A stretch of DNA of 64,000 bases from TMED78 sp036337035 (GTDB taxonomy: Bacteria; Pseudomonadota; Gammaproteobacteria; Steroidobacterales; Rariloculaceae), in contig JAYZFC010000007.1 in the NCBI GenBank assembly GCA_036337035.1, positions 1 through 64,000 of the forward strand, written 5' to 3'. Shown here one piece after another: positions 8,494 through 16,207 of this stretch. Position numbers and translations under genes: made by a program. Numbering within the stretch: the first letter of the stretch is position 1; the number at the start of each line of letters is the position of its first letter. The notes beneath the pieces are model-generated. The model had not been told where the DNA came from. It saw only the letters and a program-made list of their open reading frames with translations, and ran no database searches.

Positions 8494-9455
8494 ATTTGAG
8501 GAATCCTAACTCCAACAAGATGATCACGTGAGATTATTGAGGTAAGTTTTTCTTCACTCCATTCCTCTGTTCCATCAGGCCGCATTGGTAAGATCAAATA
8601 TCTCATATCAGCATTAGAGTCATGCACTCTTATTTCTACATCTGGAGATAGTATAGTTCCGAATTCAGCTAATACCGACCTTGGTTCGTGGACCACCCTA
8701 GACCGATAACTCCTAGATTTGTACCAAGTAGGAGGCATGCCTAATAATGTTCTTGGGTAGCAAGAGCAAAGGGTGCAAACAACCATATGATGGATTGAAG
8801 CAGATTGTGGCATACAAATTATATCTGCAAAAGTTTCAAGTTTTATTCCTATGCTTGCTATAGCATCCTTGGCATTTTCAATTAAATATTCTCTAAATTT
8901 ATTATCTTGCCATGCCTTTACGACGACTTTAATACCCCTGCTTGGAAACTCATTATCAAACTGATCAATTTTAGTTTGGATATCATCCATTGATATTATA
9001 TTTTTTTCGCTCAGTATTTGAGCAATAGCCAACATTTTAAAGAAATATTCTGGAGGACCTTCTCCATATTCATCCTCAACAAAGTCATTTTTCTGATGAG
9101 GGGCTTCTTTATTGTCATGAAGATGTTTAATGGATTCTTTATTTGGAAGATCTATAATTGGAACATCAAAATTTTCTTTAATAATAGTAATTTTATCTTC
9201 TATCTCTTTGTTTGAAATTAATTTTTTTTTAATTACGCATGAAATCATAGCCATACTATTTCTTTCAAAGTATTCCATCTTGAAATAGTCATTACCTAAA
9301 GACTCAGAAGCTAATCTAAGCTCATCAAGGACGATAATTTTTTTTGCAGAAACAGCGATACGAAGGCCATTTGAAAATTTTTGCCAATAATTCATGCCAT
9401 GGTCGTTAGTATTTATCTGATTAGCGTTTTCACCGCCAACATCATGAGGCCCCAT
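8490..9455 (-). CDS. Cobalt-type nitrile hydratase / thiocyanate hydrolase-like catalytic subunit fused to a beta N-terminal domain
   Basis: Nitrile hydratases turn nitriles into amides; the related thiocyanate hydrolase turns thiocyanate into carbonyl sulfide and ammonia. Of 321 residues, 1-95 look like the beta N-terminal domain (PHDVGGEN at 3-10, then DELRLASESL and KKKLISNKEIEDKI). A His- and acid-rich linker follows (about 96-135). Residues 136-321 are the alpha/gamma catalytic domain, with KVVVKAWQDNKFREYL and the metal-claw motif VCTLCSCYPR (Cys227, Cys230, Cys232). The Thr in VCTLCSC points to the cobalt form. RVVHEPRSVLAEFG and ILPMRPDGTEEWSEE complete the fold. The start is set by the family's HDVGG N-terminus. 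No separate maturation chaperone gene is seen. Confidence 0.88.
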   Translation of the reverse strand: MGPHDVGGENANQINTNDHGMNYWQKFSNGLRIAVSAKKIIVLDELRLASESLGNDYFKMEYFERNSMAMISCVIKKKLISNKEIEDKITIIKENFDVPIIDLPNKESIKHLHDNKEAPHQKNDFVEDEYGEGPPEYFFKMLAIAQILSEKNIISMDDIQTKIDQFDNEFPSRGIKVVVKAWQDNKFREYLIENAKDAIASIGIKLETFADIICMPQSASIHHMVVCTLCSCYPRTLLGMPPTWYKSRSYRSRVVHEPRSVLAEFGTILSPDVEIRVHDSNADMRYLILPMRPDGTEEWSEEKLTSIISRDHLVGVRIPQI

Positions 9456-9532
9456 TTTAAGGTATCTAGAGGGCTTAGAGTTATTATTATTATTTTTTAT
9501 AACTATCTCTTTTAATATAAGTTTTTAATTTG

Positions 9533-9748
9533 TTATCCAGTAAAAATTCGTGCTAAAAGTGCAATTCCTAGGATAGATACCATAATCCATATGATCATTT
9601 TTAAGCCAGAGAAGCGTCTTCCACTTTGCCAGTTAATTTTATCTTCCCTGTTTCTTTGTTTAGCAGAAGCTTTAAATTTTCCAACATAGAAAAATACCGC
9701 CAAGGAAACTATAATCAGCAATCCGAAGAAAAAGGTATTTAGGTCCAC
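9533..9748 (-). CDS. Hypothetical small membrane protein
   Basis: The 71-residue product has two predicted membrane helices (about 5-23 and 48-68) around a basic, polar loop (KFKASAKQRNREDK). I do not recognise a family. It starts at a GTG whose first base overlaps the TAG stop of the Bax inhibitor-like gene, so the two are probably translated together. The 77 bases to the next gene contain a run of ATT triplets and no clear terminator. Confidence 0.6.
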   Translation of the reverse strand: MDLNTFFFGLLIIVSLAVFFYVGKFKASAKQRNREDKINWQSGRRFSGLKMIIWIMVSILGIALLARIFTG

Positions 9749-10521
9749 TATCTACTTCTTAGTTTAGCCAGCAATCTCAGCATTTCTAGATATAACCAGA
9801 TTAGTGTAACCATTAAAGAAAAAGCGCCGAACCACTCCATATATTTTGGTGCGCCAAGTTCTGAGCCTTGTTCTATAAAATCAAAGTCTAGGACTAAATT
9901 AAGAGCGGCGATAGCTACTACAAAAAGGCTAAATCCTATTCCAAATATACCATTAGAGTGAATAAACCCTATTCCAGTTGATCCAAACATATTCATTATG
10001 AAACTAATCAAATAGACAATACCTATTCCCATAGTCGCTGATACAATCATAAGACGAAAATTTTCTGTAGGTTTAATAATTCCAAGCTTATAAAGAAGAA
10101 GCAAGGAGGCTAGAGTGCCTAGTGTTAGCCCGGTAGCTTGGATTACTATGCCTGGATATTGGGCTTCAAAAATAGCAGAAATACCTCCAAGAAATAACCC
10201 TTCTAGACCAGCATATATAGGAGCCGTTATAGAGGCCCATGATTTTTTAAAAATGGTGATGATTGCAAATATTAGACCACCAATAGCGCCACCAAGGGCT
10301 AAGGGCATTACTGCAGCTGGATTTCCAGTTTGGAAAAAAAGGTTCCATGTATAAGAGGCTCCAAGTATAACAAGAGCTAGCAGTATTCCTGTTTTATTTA
10401 CTGTGCCTTGCAGCGTCATTGTTTGACCAAGACTACCTGTTCCAGCATTTTTAAAAGTGGCATCATTTAAGGCAGGGTTTCCAGATCTACCGAACATTTG
10501 AAGTGCATTATGTTTTGACAT
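9748..10521 (-). CDS. Bax inhibitor-1/YccA family membrane protein
   Basis: The 257-residue protein has about seven hydrophobic helices after a polar N-terminus (SGNPALNDATF) and carries the family features: the APIYAGLEGLFLGGISAIFE block, and LDFDFIEQGSELGAPKYMEWF before the last helix, with the conserved acidic pair. YccA interacts with FtsH in E. coli, and other family members act in ion or stress homeostasis; which applies here is unknown. It is divergent from yaaA across 60 bases that must hold both promoters. Confidence 0.9.
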   Translation of the reverse strand: MSKHNALQMFGRSGNPALNDATFKNAGTGSLGQTMTLQGTVNKTGILLALVILGASYTWNLFFQTGNPAAVMPLALGGAIGGLIFAIITIFKKSWASITAPIYAGLEGLFLGGISAIFEAQYPGIVIQATGLTLGTLASLLLLYKLGIIKPTENFRLMIVSATMGIGIVYLISFIMNMFGSTGIGFIHSNGIFGIGFSLFVVAIAALNLVLDFDFIEQGSELGAPKYMEWFGAFSLMVTLIWLYLEMLRLLAKLRSR

Positions 10522-10581
10522 TTTTTATCCTATTTTTTAATCTGTAATCTTAATTAATATTATAACCGATAATTCAATATT

Positions 10582-11352
10582 ATGATTATACTACTGTCGC
10601 CAGCAAAAACTCTAGATTATCAGTCTGTTTCACCCTTAAAAAAGAAATCATCCCCATATTTTTTAAAGAAATCTAGCTCACTAATAGGAAATTTAAAGAA
10701 GAAAAGTCCTAGTGATCTAGCTACTTTGATGAGCTTGAGCGAAAAATTAGCAACACTAAATTGTACTCGCTATAAAGAATGGAAAGGTGCTAATAAGATT
10801 ACTAACGCTTGTAAGCAGGCATTATTTGTATTTAAAGGAGATGTTTATCAAGGTCTCGATGTTAGCAGCATGTCAGAAAAAAATATTTCTTTTGCCCAAA
10901 GCCATTTAAGAATTCTTTCAGGTCTTTATGGAGTATTAAGACCATTGGATTTAGTTGAGCCATATCGTCTAGAGATGGGGACAAACTTAGAAAATGAGAA
11001 AGGAAAAAATCTTTATGATTTCTGGGGAGATGATTTAGTAAAATATTTAGTTAGGGAATTAAAAAATCTCAATTCAAGCTATATTCTTAATTTAGCTTCT
11101 AATGAATATTATAAATCTGTTAAAACTATAAGTTCAGATATTAATGTTATATCTCCTGAATTTAAAGATAAGAGCAAAGGCACCTATAAAATTATTAGCT
11201 TTTATGCGAAGAAAGCTAGAGGCATGATGGCAAGATGGGTGATTAACAAAGGTATCAAAAGTGTTAGTAGGATTAAAAATTTTGACCTAGGTGGTTATAT
11301 TTATAGCCCTGAACAATCAACTAATAAAAAACCTGTTTTTTTAAGAGGTTAA
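10582..11352 (+). CDS. yaaA: Peroxide stress protein YaaA
   Basis: YaaA limits intracellular iron-driven damage during hydrogen peroxide stress in E. coli and binds DNA. The 256-residue protein is full length and shows the family start MIILLSPAKTLD, the YKEWKGANKI segment, LSGLYGVLRPLDLVEPYRLEMGT, and the FYAKKARGMMARW block. A peroxiredoxin gene follows after 16 bases in the same direction, so an oxidative-stress pair is likely. Confidence 0.95.
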   Translation: MIILLSPAKTLDYQSVSPLKKKSSPYFLKKSSSLIGNLKKKSPSDLATLMSLSEKLATLNCTRYKEWKGANKITNACKQALFVFKGDVYQGLDVSSMSEKNISFAQSHLRILSGLYGVLRPLDLVEPYRLEMGTNLENEKGKNLYDFWGDDLVKYLVRELKNLNSSYILNLASNEYYKSVKTISSDINVISPEFKDKSKGTYKIISFYAKKARGMMARWVINKGIKSVSRIKNFDLGGYIYSPEQSTNKKPVFLRG

Positions 11353-11368
11353 ATCGTAGTGCTAAGAT

Positions 11369-11845
11369 ATGATAAATAAAGGTGATAGAGTTCCTGTCAC
11401 GAATTTTTATAAAGAGGAGGGTGGCTGGTCTATCCCTTTTTCGTCTGAATCGTTATTTTTAAGAAATAGAGTTCTTTTTTTCGCTGTATCTGGAGCATTT
11501 ACTAAGATATGTTCTGATAATCATTTGCCAGGCTACATTTCAAACTCTAAAAAGATTAAATCAAAAGGTATTGATTGCATTGTTTGCTTATCAACTAATG
11601 ATGCATTAGTTTTGGGAGCATGGGCTAGGCATTATGCCGTTGAAGATATTACTATGGTTTCAGATGGTAATGGAGAATTTACCCGTTTGATGGGGCTTGA
11701 AGTTGATGAGACCCAATATGGTATGGGGCTTCGTTCTCAACGATATGCCATGATAATAAATGATGGAACAGTTGAATATATTGCCATTGATAAGCCTGGT
11801 GAGGTATTTGTTAGCTCTGCTGAAGAGATGATAAAGAAACTATAG
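11369..11845 (+). CDS. Peroxiredoxin (Prx5-like, AhpC/TSA fold)
   Basis: This 158-residue thiol peroxidase reduces peroxides with an active-site Cys. The Prx5 signature is visible but altered: FFAVSGAFTKICSDNHLPGY (37-56) in place of the usual PGAFTPTCSxxHLPGY, so the peroxidatic Cys is kept while the preceding Pro-Thr is changed. DALVLGAWARHY and SDGNGEFTRLMGLEVD also match. It follows yaaA closely. Its end faces amtB across 74 bases that carry an inverted repeat. Confidence 0.88.
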   Translation: MINKGDRVPVTNFYKEEGGWSIPFSSESLFLRNRVLFFAVSGAFTKICSDNHLPGYISNSKKIKSKGIDCIVCLSTNDALVLGAWARHYAVEDITMVSDGNGEFTRLMGLEVDETQYGMGLRSQRYAMIINDGTVEYIAIDKPGEVFVSSAEEMIKKL

Positions 11846-11870
11846 AGCTTTTTATCTTTATATTAGCTCA

Positions 11871-11905
11871 TCAAGGAGGAGCTCATCCATTTAACCCCTC
11901 CTTGA
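11871..11905. terminator. Possible bidirectional terminator hairpin
   Basis: A perfect 9-base inverted repeat, TCAAGGAGG at 11871-11879 and CCTCCTTGA at 11897-11905, lies between the convergent ends of the peroxiredoxin gene and amtB. The 17-base loop is long and the following T-run is short (ATTTTA), so it is a weak intrinsic terminator at best. Its position between two gene ends supports the call. Confidence 0.45.
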
Positions 11906-11919
11906 GTCAATTTTAGGAA

Positions 11920-13203
11920 TTAGTCTCTTATAGCGTAAGCTGATACGCCAACTTCGACAGTATCTGTTCCCATTTCTTCTGCTTCAGCACTTATTCTAAT
12001 ACCTATAGTTGCTTTCATTATTGACCAAATGATGTAAGAGATCACAAAAACAAAAATATTGACTGACAAGATGCCTGTTATTTGTGCAGCTAATGAAACG
12101 TCAGTTGATAGACAAACTGCAAGCGTCCCGAAAATACCAGCAAATAAGTGAACAGGTATAGCGCCTACTACATCATCAATATGAAATTTAAGTAGAAGTG
12201 ATGACCCAAAAACAACTATTGCGCCACCGATTGCTCCAATTAGCATAGCAAGCTCTGGAGATGGTGCTAAAGGCTCTGCAGTTATTGCTACTAATCCTCC
12301 AAGTGCCCCATTAAGCATCTGAATGACATCTGTTTTGCCGAACAGCAATCTTGTAATAACAGCATTAGTCATCACTCCAGCACAAGCTGCAAGATTTGTA
12401 TTAATAAAAATAGTTGCAACTGCTGTTGAGTCATCAAATGACCCTAAAGCAAGTTGAGATCCACCATTGAAACCAAACCAGCCTAGCCAGAGTACAAACA
12501 CACCTAGTGTAGCTAGTGGTATTGAAGAAGAAGCGAAGGGTGCCATTGGGCTGGCTTTGCCTGAACTATCAAACCGGCCTTTTCTAGCACCTAATAATAT
12601 TGCTCCTGCTAAGGCAGCTGAACCTCCGGCACTATGAACTAAGGTTGAGCCAGCAAAATCAGAAAAACCAAGTTCAGCAAGAAAGCCACCACCCCATTGC
12701 CACCCCATTTCTATAGGGTAAATAATTCCAGCTAATATTGCAGCAAACAAGAAGAAGGGCCAAATCTTAATTCTTTCAGCTAAAGTTCCAGAGACAATAG
12801 AACACGTAGTCGCACAAAATACCATTTGGAAAAACCAATCTGATCCATCTGAGTAACCAGTGTCTAGGTTGCTTGCATCACTCCAGGGAGAAAAACTTCC
12901 AATAAAGCCTCCTGGAGATATACCGTATGCTAAATTATAACCAACGACCCAAAATACCATACCAGCTATAGAATATAGGCCAATATTTTTAGCAGCTATT
13001 GTCGAAACACTTTTTGATGTAACAAGTCCAGATTCAAGCATAGCAAAACCAGCTGCCATCCACATCACTAGAAAACCACATACTAAAAAGAGGAATGTAT
13101 TGAATATATATGCTGTCTCAGCATCAACCTCTGCTCTTGCTACAGACGATATAAATAAATATCCGAGCATAGAGCTGATAATAAGTAATATTTTTTTAGA
13201 CAT
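11920..13203 (-). CDS. amtB: Ammonium transporter (Amt family)
   Basis: AmtB moves ammonium or ammonia across the inner membrane. The 427-residue protein has a cleavable-looking signal (ending SSVARA) and about eleven membrane helices. Family marks are AAGFAMLESGLV, the STLVHSAGGSAALAGAILLG block with the first pore histidine, GWFGFNGGS, and HLFAGIFGTLAVC with the second. No glnK gene adjoins it, unlike the common glnK-amtB operon. A strong ribosome binding site (AAGGAG, 6 bases before the ATG) and a sigma-54-like promoter lie upstream. Confidence 0.96.
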   Translation of the reverse strand: MSKKILLIISSMLGYLFISSVARAEVDAETAYIFNTFLFLVCGFLVMWMAAGFAMLESGLVTSKSVSTIAAKNIGLYSIAGMVFWVVGYNLAYGISPGGFIGSFSPWSDASNLDTGYSDGSDWFFQMVFCATTCSIVSGTLAERIKIWPFFLFAAILAGIIYPIEMGWQWGGGFLAELGFSDFAGSTLVHSAGGSAALAGAILLGARKGRFDSSGKASPMAPFASSSIPLATLGVFVLWLGWFGFNGGSQLALGSFDDSTAVATIFINTNLAACAGVMTNAVITRLLFGKTDVIQMLNGALGGLVAITAEPLAPSPELAMLIGAIGGAIVVFGSSLLLKFHIDDVVGAIPVHLFAGIFGTLAVCLSTDVSLAAQITGILSVNIFVFVISYIIWSIMKATIGIRISAEAEEMGTDTVEVGVSAYAIRD

Positions 13204-13236
13204 TTTAAACTCCTTTTTAATTATTACAGCTATATA

Positions 13237-13252
13237 TGCAGTATTTATGCCA
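13237..13252 (-). promoter_or_regulatory. Sigma-54 (-24/-12) type promoter of amtB
   Basis: Read on the minus strand the site is TGGCATAAATACTGCA. It keeps the essential GG and GC dinucleotides exactly 10 bases apart and matches the TGGCACG-N4-TTGCA consensus at most other positions. It lies 34 bases before the amtB start codon, leaving a short leader with an AAGGAG ribosome binding site at 13210-13215. amtB is a classic sigma-54/NtrC target, so context supports the motif. No NtrC-binding dyad was identified upstream. Confidence 0.6.
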
Positions 13253-13435
13253 ATCTAGTTTTTTTTTAAGTACATGATTTTTTTAAATAATATAAGGATA
13301 TATAGATAATTTTGGCACCATGTTGTTTTCAACTTATACCAATCTGCACATATTGAGTGCATCTAATCTTGTGATTTGAGATGAAACAATATAGATTGGT
13401 TCAACAATATAGTGGAAATAATTTAGGAAATAATT

Positions 13436-14425
13436 TTGCATATAGCCATAGCAACAGATGCTTGGTTTCCTCAAGTTAATGGAGTTGTAACATGTTATCA
13501 GCATCTAATTGCTGAGTTGAGTAAGCAACATACTGTTTCTGTAATAACTCCAGATGATTTCCATACTATTCCTAATCCTCTATACCCAGAGATAAGGATT
13601 TCAGTTGTCACTCGACGTTCAATTGCTAAGAAAATGGATTTAATTAATCCTGATGCAATTCATATTGCAACTGAAGGAACAATTGGTTTAGCAGCCAGAA
13701 GCTATTGCTTGAAGAATAAAAAGCGCTTTACCACTGCTTACCATACTAGATTTCCAGAGTATCTAAATGAATTAATGTTCATCCCTACTTTTATTGGATA
13801 TGCAATCTGTAAATGGTTTCATTCACAGGCAGATACTATGATGGTATCTACTGAATCTCTAGCTACAGAACTAGAGATAAAAGGATTTAATAATACTTCA
13901 ATTTTTCCAAAAGGAGTCAATCCAGAACTATTTAAAAATTATAAAACTGAGTCCAATACTTATAAAAGACCAATTTTTTTGTATGTAGGAAGAGTTTCTA
14001 AAGAGAAAAATATAGAAGATTTTTTACAGTTAGATTTGCCAGGAACAAAGGTGGTTATAGGAGATGGGCCTCTTAGAACATCTCTTCAAGATAAATTTCC
14101 TGATGTGGAGTTTCTAGGTTATAAATTTGGTCCCGATTTAGCACTAGCTTATACCAACGCTGATGTATTTGTATTTCCAAGCTTAACAGATACTTTTGGT
14201 ATGGTTATGCTGGAAGCTTTAGCATGTGGAACTCCTATTGCTGCTTATCCTGTAAGAGGCCCAATAGAGGTGATCGGTGATTCAGAAGTAGGTATATTAT
14301 CAAGAGATTTGAGGCAAGCATGTTTAGATGCTATCAATATAAAAGGAGATATTTGTAAGAGGCATGCTAAAAAATTTACTTGGAAAGAATCTGCAGAAAA
14401 CTTTGTAAAAAATTTAAATATCTAG
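13436..14425 (+). CDS. GT4-family glycosyltransferase
   Basis: The 329-residue protein is a GT-B fold glycosyltransferase of family 4. It starts HIAIATDAWFPQVNGVV, the N-terminal pattern of lipid or mannosyl transferases of the PimB/SQDG-synthase type. The donor-binding half has LYVGRVSKEKNIEDFL, VVIGDGPLR and PSLTDTFGMVMLEALACGTPIAAY. It probably adds a sugar to a membrane lipid at the cytoplasmic face; the acceptor is unknown. The start must be the TTG at 13436, because an in-frame TAG lies at 13424-13426; an AGGAA sequence precedes it. It is divergent from amtB and convergent with the TRAP protein gene. Confidence 0.85.
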   Translation: MHIAIATDAWFPQVNGVVTCYQHLIAELSKQHTVSVITPDDFHTIPNPLYPEIRISVVTRRSIAKKMDLINPDAIHIATEGTIGLAARSYCLKNKKRFTTAYHTRFPEYLNELMFIPTFIGYAICKWFHSQADTMMVSTESLATELEIKGFNNTSIFPKGVNPELFKNYKTESNTYKRPIFLYVGRVSKEKNIEDFLQLDLPGTKVVIGDGPLRTSLQDKFPDVEFLGYKFGPDLALAYTNADVFVFPSLTDTFGMVMLEALACGTPIAAYPVRGPIEVIGDSEVGILSRDLRQACLDAINIKGDICKRHAKKFTWKESAENFVKNLNI

Positions 14426-14427
14426 AT

Positions 14428-15426
14428 TTATAGATTAACGAGCTTTAACAGCTCTGCACTATATTCATTTTTTAAATTGTTATAAATTTCTTTAGAGACA
14501 TCTATGAAAGCTTTTTTCTCATTTTTTGAGAGATACGTAATTTCTCCTCCTAATTTAGTAATAATATTTTGGGCATCAATTTCCTCCTGATCTCTTAGCT
14601 TTCTTTGATAAGTAACAGCATCCTTTACCGCTAATATTATTTCTTGTTGTATTTCTTCTGGCCACAAATCAAATGAAGGTTTATGAGCAAATATAGCTCT
14701 TGAGAAATATAAATGTCCTGTATTGGTATGATAGCGATGATATTTATGAATGTCATAAGTTACTGTATTTGAGAAGGGATTTTCTTGAGCCTCTACAGTA
14801 CCTGCTTTTATGCCGGAAAGTGAATCAGTGAGAGTGAGCACTATAGGCTTTGCTCCAAGTAGTGTAAATATCATATTTGGAAATTTTCCTGCAAGGATTC
14901 TGATTTTTAAATTTTTCATATCTTCAGGTGCCCTTATTGGTTTTATACTATTAGAGATATGCCGAAAACCATTTTCAAAAAAGCCCAAGACTTTTAAGTT
15001 AGGATTTTTTTCTAGTTGTTTTGTTATTGAGATACCAAGTGGCCCATCCATAGATTCCCTTGCGGCTTCATTACTAGGAAATAAAAAAGGAAGTGAAGAA
15101 AGCTCTAATTCTGGACCTCCACCTACTGTAACTGAAGAATAGCTTATATCTAAAGCGCCATCTTCAACTAGCTGTTTAGTATAGCCGCCACTATAGCCAA
15201 GATTTAAAACATTGAAAGCATATTTAATATTAAGTTTATTAGGCATCTTTTTATTTAGGCGATCACCGATTAATTTAAGAGATAAGCTAAAGCTAGTAGA
15301 AGATGGTGAATATCCTCCCATTATAATTCTAATAGGCTTTAAAGAAGATGAGTCAGAGCGCGGACTGATTGTTAAAAAGCTTAATGTAGCGATGGCAGAT
15401 TTACTTAAAAATATTCTTCGATTCAT
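14428..15426 (-). CDS. TRAP transporter DctP-type substrate-binding protein
   Basis: The 332-residue periplasmic protein binds a solute, usually an organic acid, for a TRAP transporter. It begins MNRRIFLSKSA, a twin-arginine-like signal. The mature part has the DctP pattern: the LVEDGALDISYSSVTVGGG segment, MKNLKIRILAGKFPN, GAKPIVLTLTDSLSGIKAGTVEAQENPF with the substrate-binding region, and YHTNTGHLYFSRAIFAH. No DctQ or DctM membrane gene lies nearby, so its transporter partner must be elsewhere. The substrate cannot be assigned. Confidence 0.88.
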   Translation of the reverse strand: MNRRIFLSKSAIATLSFLTISPRSDSSSLKPIRIIMGGYSPSSTSFSLSLKLIGDRLNKKMPNKLNIKYAFNVLNLGYSGGYTKQLVEDGALDISYSSVTVGGGPELELSSLPFLFPSNEAARESMDGPLGISITKQLEKNPNLKVLGFFENGFRHISNSIKPIRAPEDMKNLKIRILAGKFPNMIFTLLGAKPIVLTLTDSLSGIKAGTVEAQENPFSNTVTYDIHKYHRYHTNTGHLYFSRAIFAHKPSFDLWPEEIQQEIILAVKDAVTYQRKLRDQEEIDAQNIITKLGGEITYLSKNEKKAFIDVSKEIYNNLKNEYSAELLKLVNL

Positions 15427-15439
15427 TTATTTCTCAATA

Positions 15440-16207
15440 CTATATTGTGAATTCTGCATAAATTGGAGCATGATCAGATGGCCTATTAAGTTTTCTAGGG
15501 CCATCATCTATTAAGCTATTTATACATTTTTTAATTAGTTTATCTGAAGCTAATAATAGGTCAATTCTTAGGCCATTATTTCTTCTGAAGCTTCCAGCTC
15601 TATAGTCCCACCAACTAAAATTTTGTTTATTTTGGTTTAAATGTCTATAAGTATCAGTAAAACCTAAATCTAGAATTTTTGTTAATGCATCTCTTTCTTG
15701 TTTGCTACATGTAATCATACCGTCCCATGCTATTGGGTCGTGAACATCAATATTTTCTGGAGCTATATTAAAGTCGCCAATTAATATGGTGTATTTAAAT
15801 TTTTTAACTTCTTTTTTTAGAGTTTTAGTTAATGCTGTTAGCCATCTAATTTTATAATCATATTTTTCTGAGCCAACACTTTGGCCATTAGGTACATAGA
15901 GATTGAATACTCTAATATTTCCATAGCTTGCAGATATTGCTCTTTTTTGAGTGTCTTTAAATCCAGCAATACCTTTTACTATATTTGATGGTTTTTTTAT
16001 ACTTAATAGAGCAACACCGTTATAAGTTGGTTGCCCACTAAAGATATACTCATATCCAATATCTTTGAATTCATCGCATGGAAATTTATCATCTGAAAGC
16101 TTTATTTCTTGAAGGCCTATAACATCAGGCTTATTCTTAGTTATCCAGTCTTTTACATGTTCAAGTCTAACTCTCAGGCTATTAACATTCCAACTAGCAA
16201 ATTTCAT
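15440..16207 (-). CDS. xth: Exodeoxyribonuclease III / AP endonuclease
   Basis: This enzyme cuts DNA at abasic sites and removes 3' blocking groups in base excision repair. The 255-residue protein keeps the catalytic set: WNVNSLR (Asn7), GLQEIKL (Glu34), the GDFNIAP segment with the Asp-x-Asn pair, and the terminal SDHAPIYAEF with the Asp-His pair. It overlaps the aroE stop by one base. A second member of the family is at 55810-56592. Confidence 0.95.
   Translation of the reverse strand: MKFASWNVNSLRVRLEHVKDWITKNKPDVIGLQEIKLSDDKFPCDEFKDIGYEYIFSGQPTYNGVALLSIKKPSNIVKGIAGFKDTQKRAISASYGNIRVFNLYVPNGQSVGSEKYDYKIRWLTALTKTLKKEVKKFKYTILIGDFNIAPENIDVHDPIAWDGMITCSKQERDALTKILDLGFTDTYRHLNQNKQNFSWWDYRAGSFRRNNGLRIDLLLASDKLIKKCINSLIDDGPRKLNRPSDHAPIYAEFTI

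Noticed and set aside
9481..9520. ATT-triplet run between the hydratase operon and the small membrane gene as a phase-variable repeat
   Set aside because: It is only a few units long and imperfect, in line with the general AT richness.
13313..13328. TGGCAC on the plus strand before the glycosyltransferase gene, as a second sigma-54 promoter
   Set aside because: The required GC dinucleotide is missing at the correct distance; bases at that position are TT.
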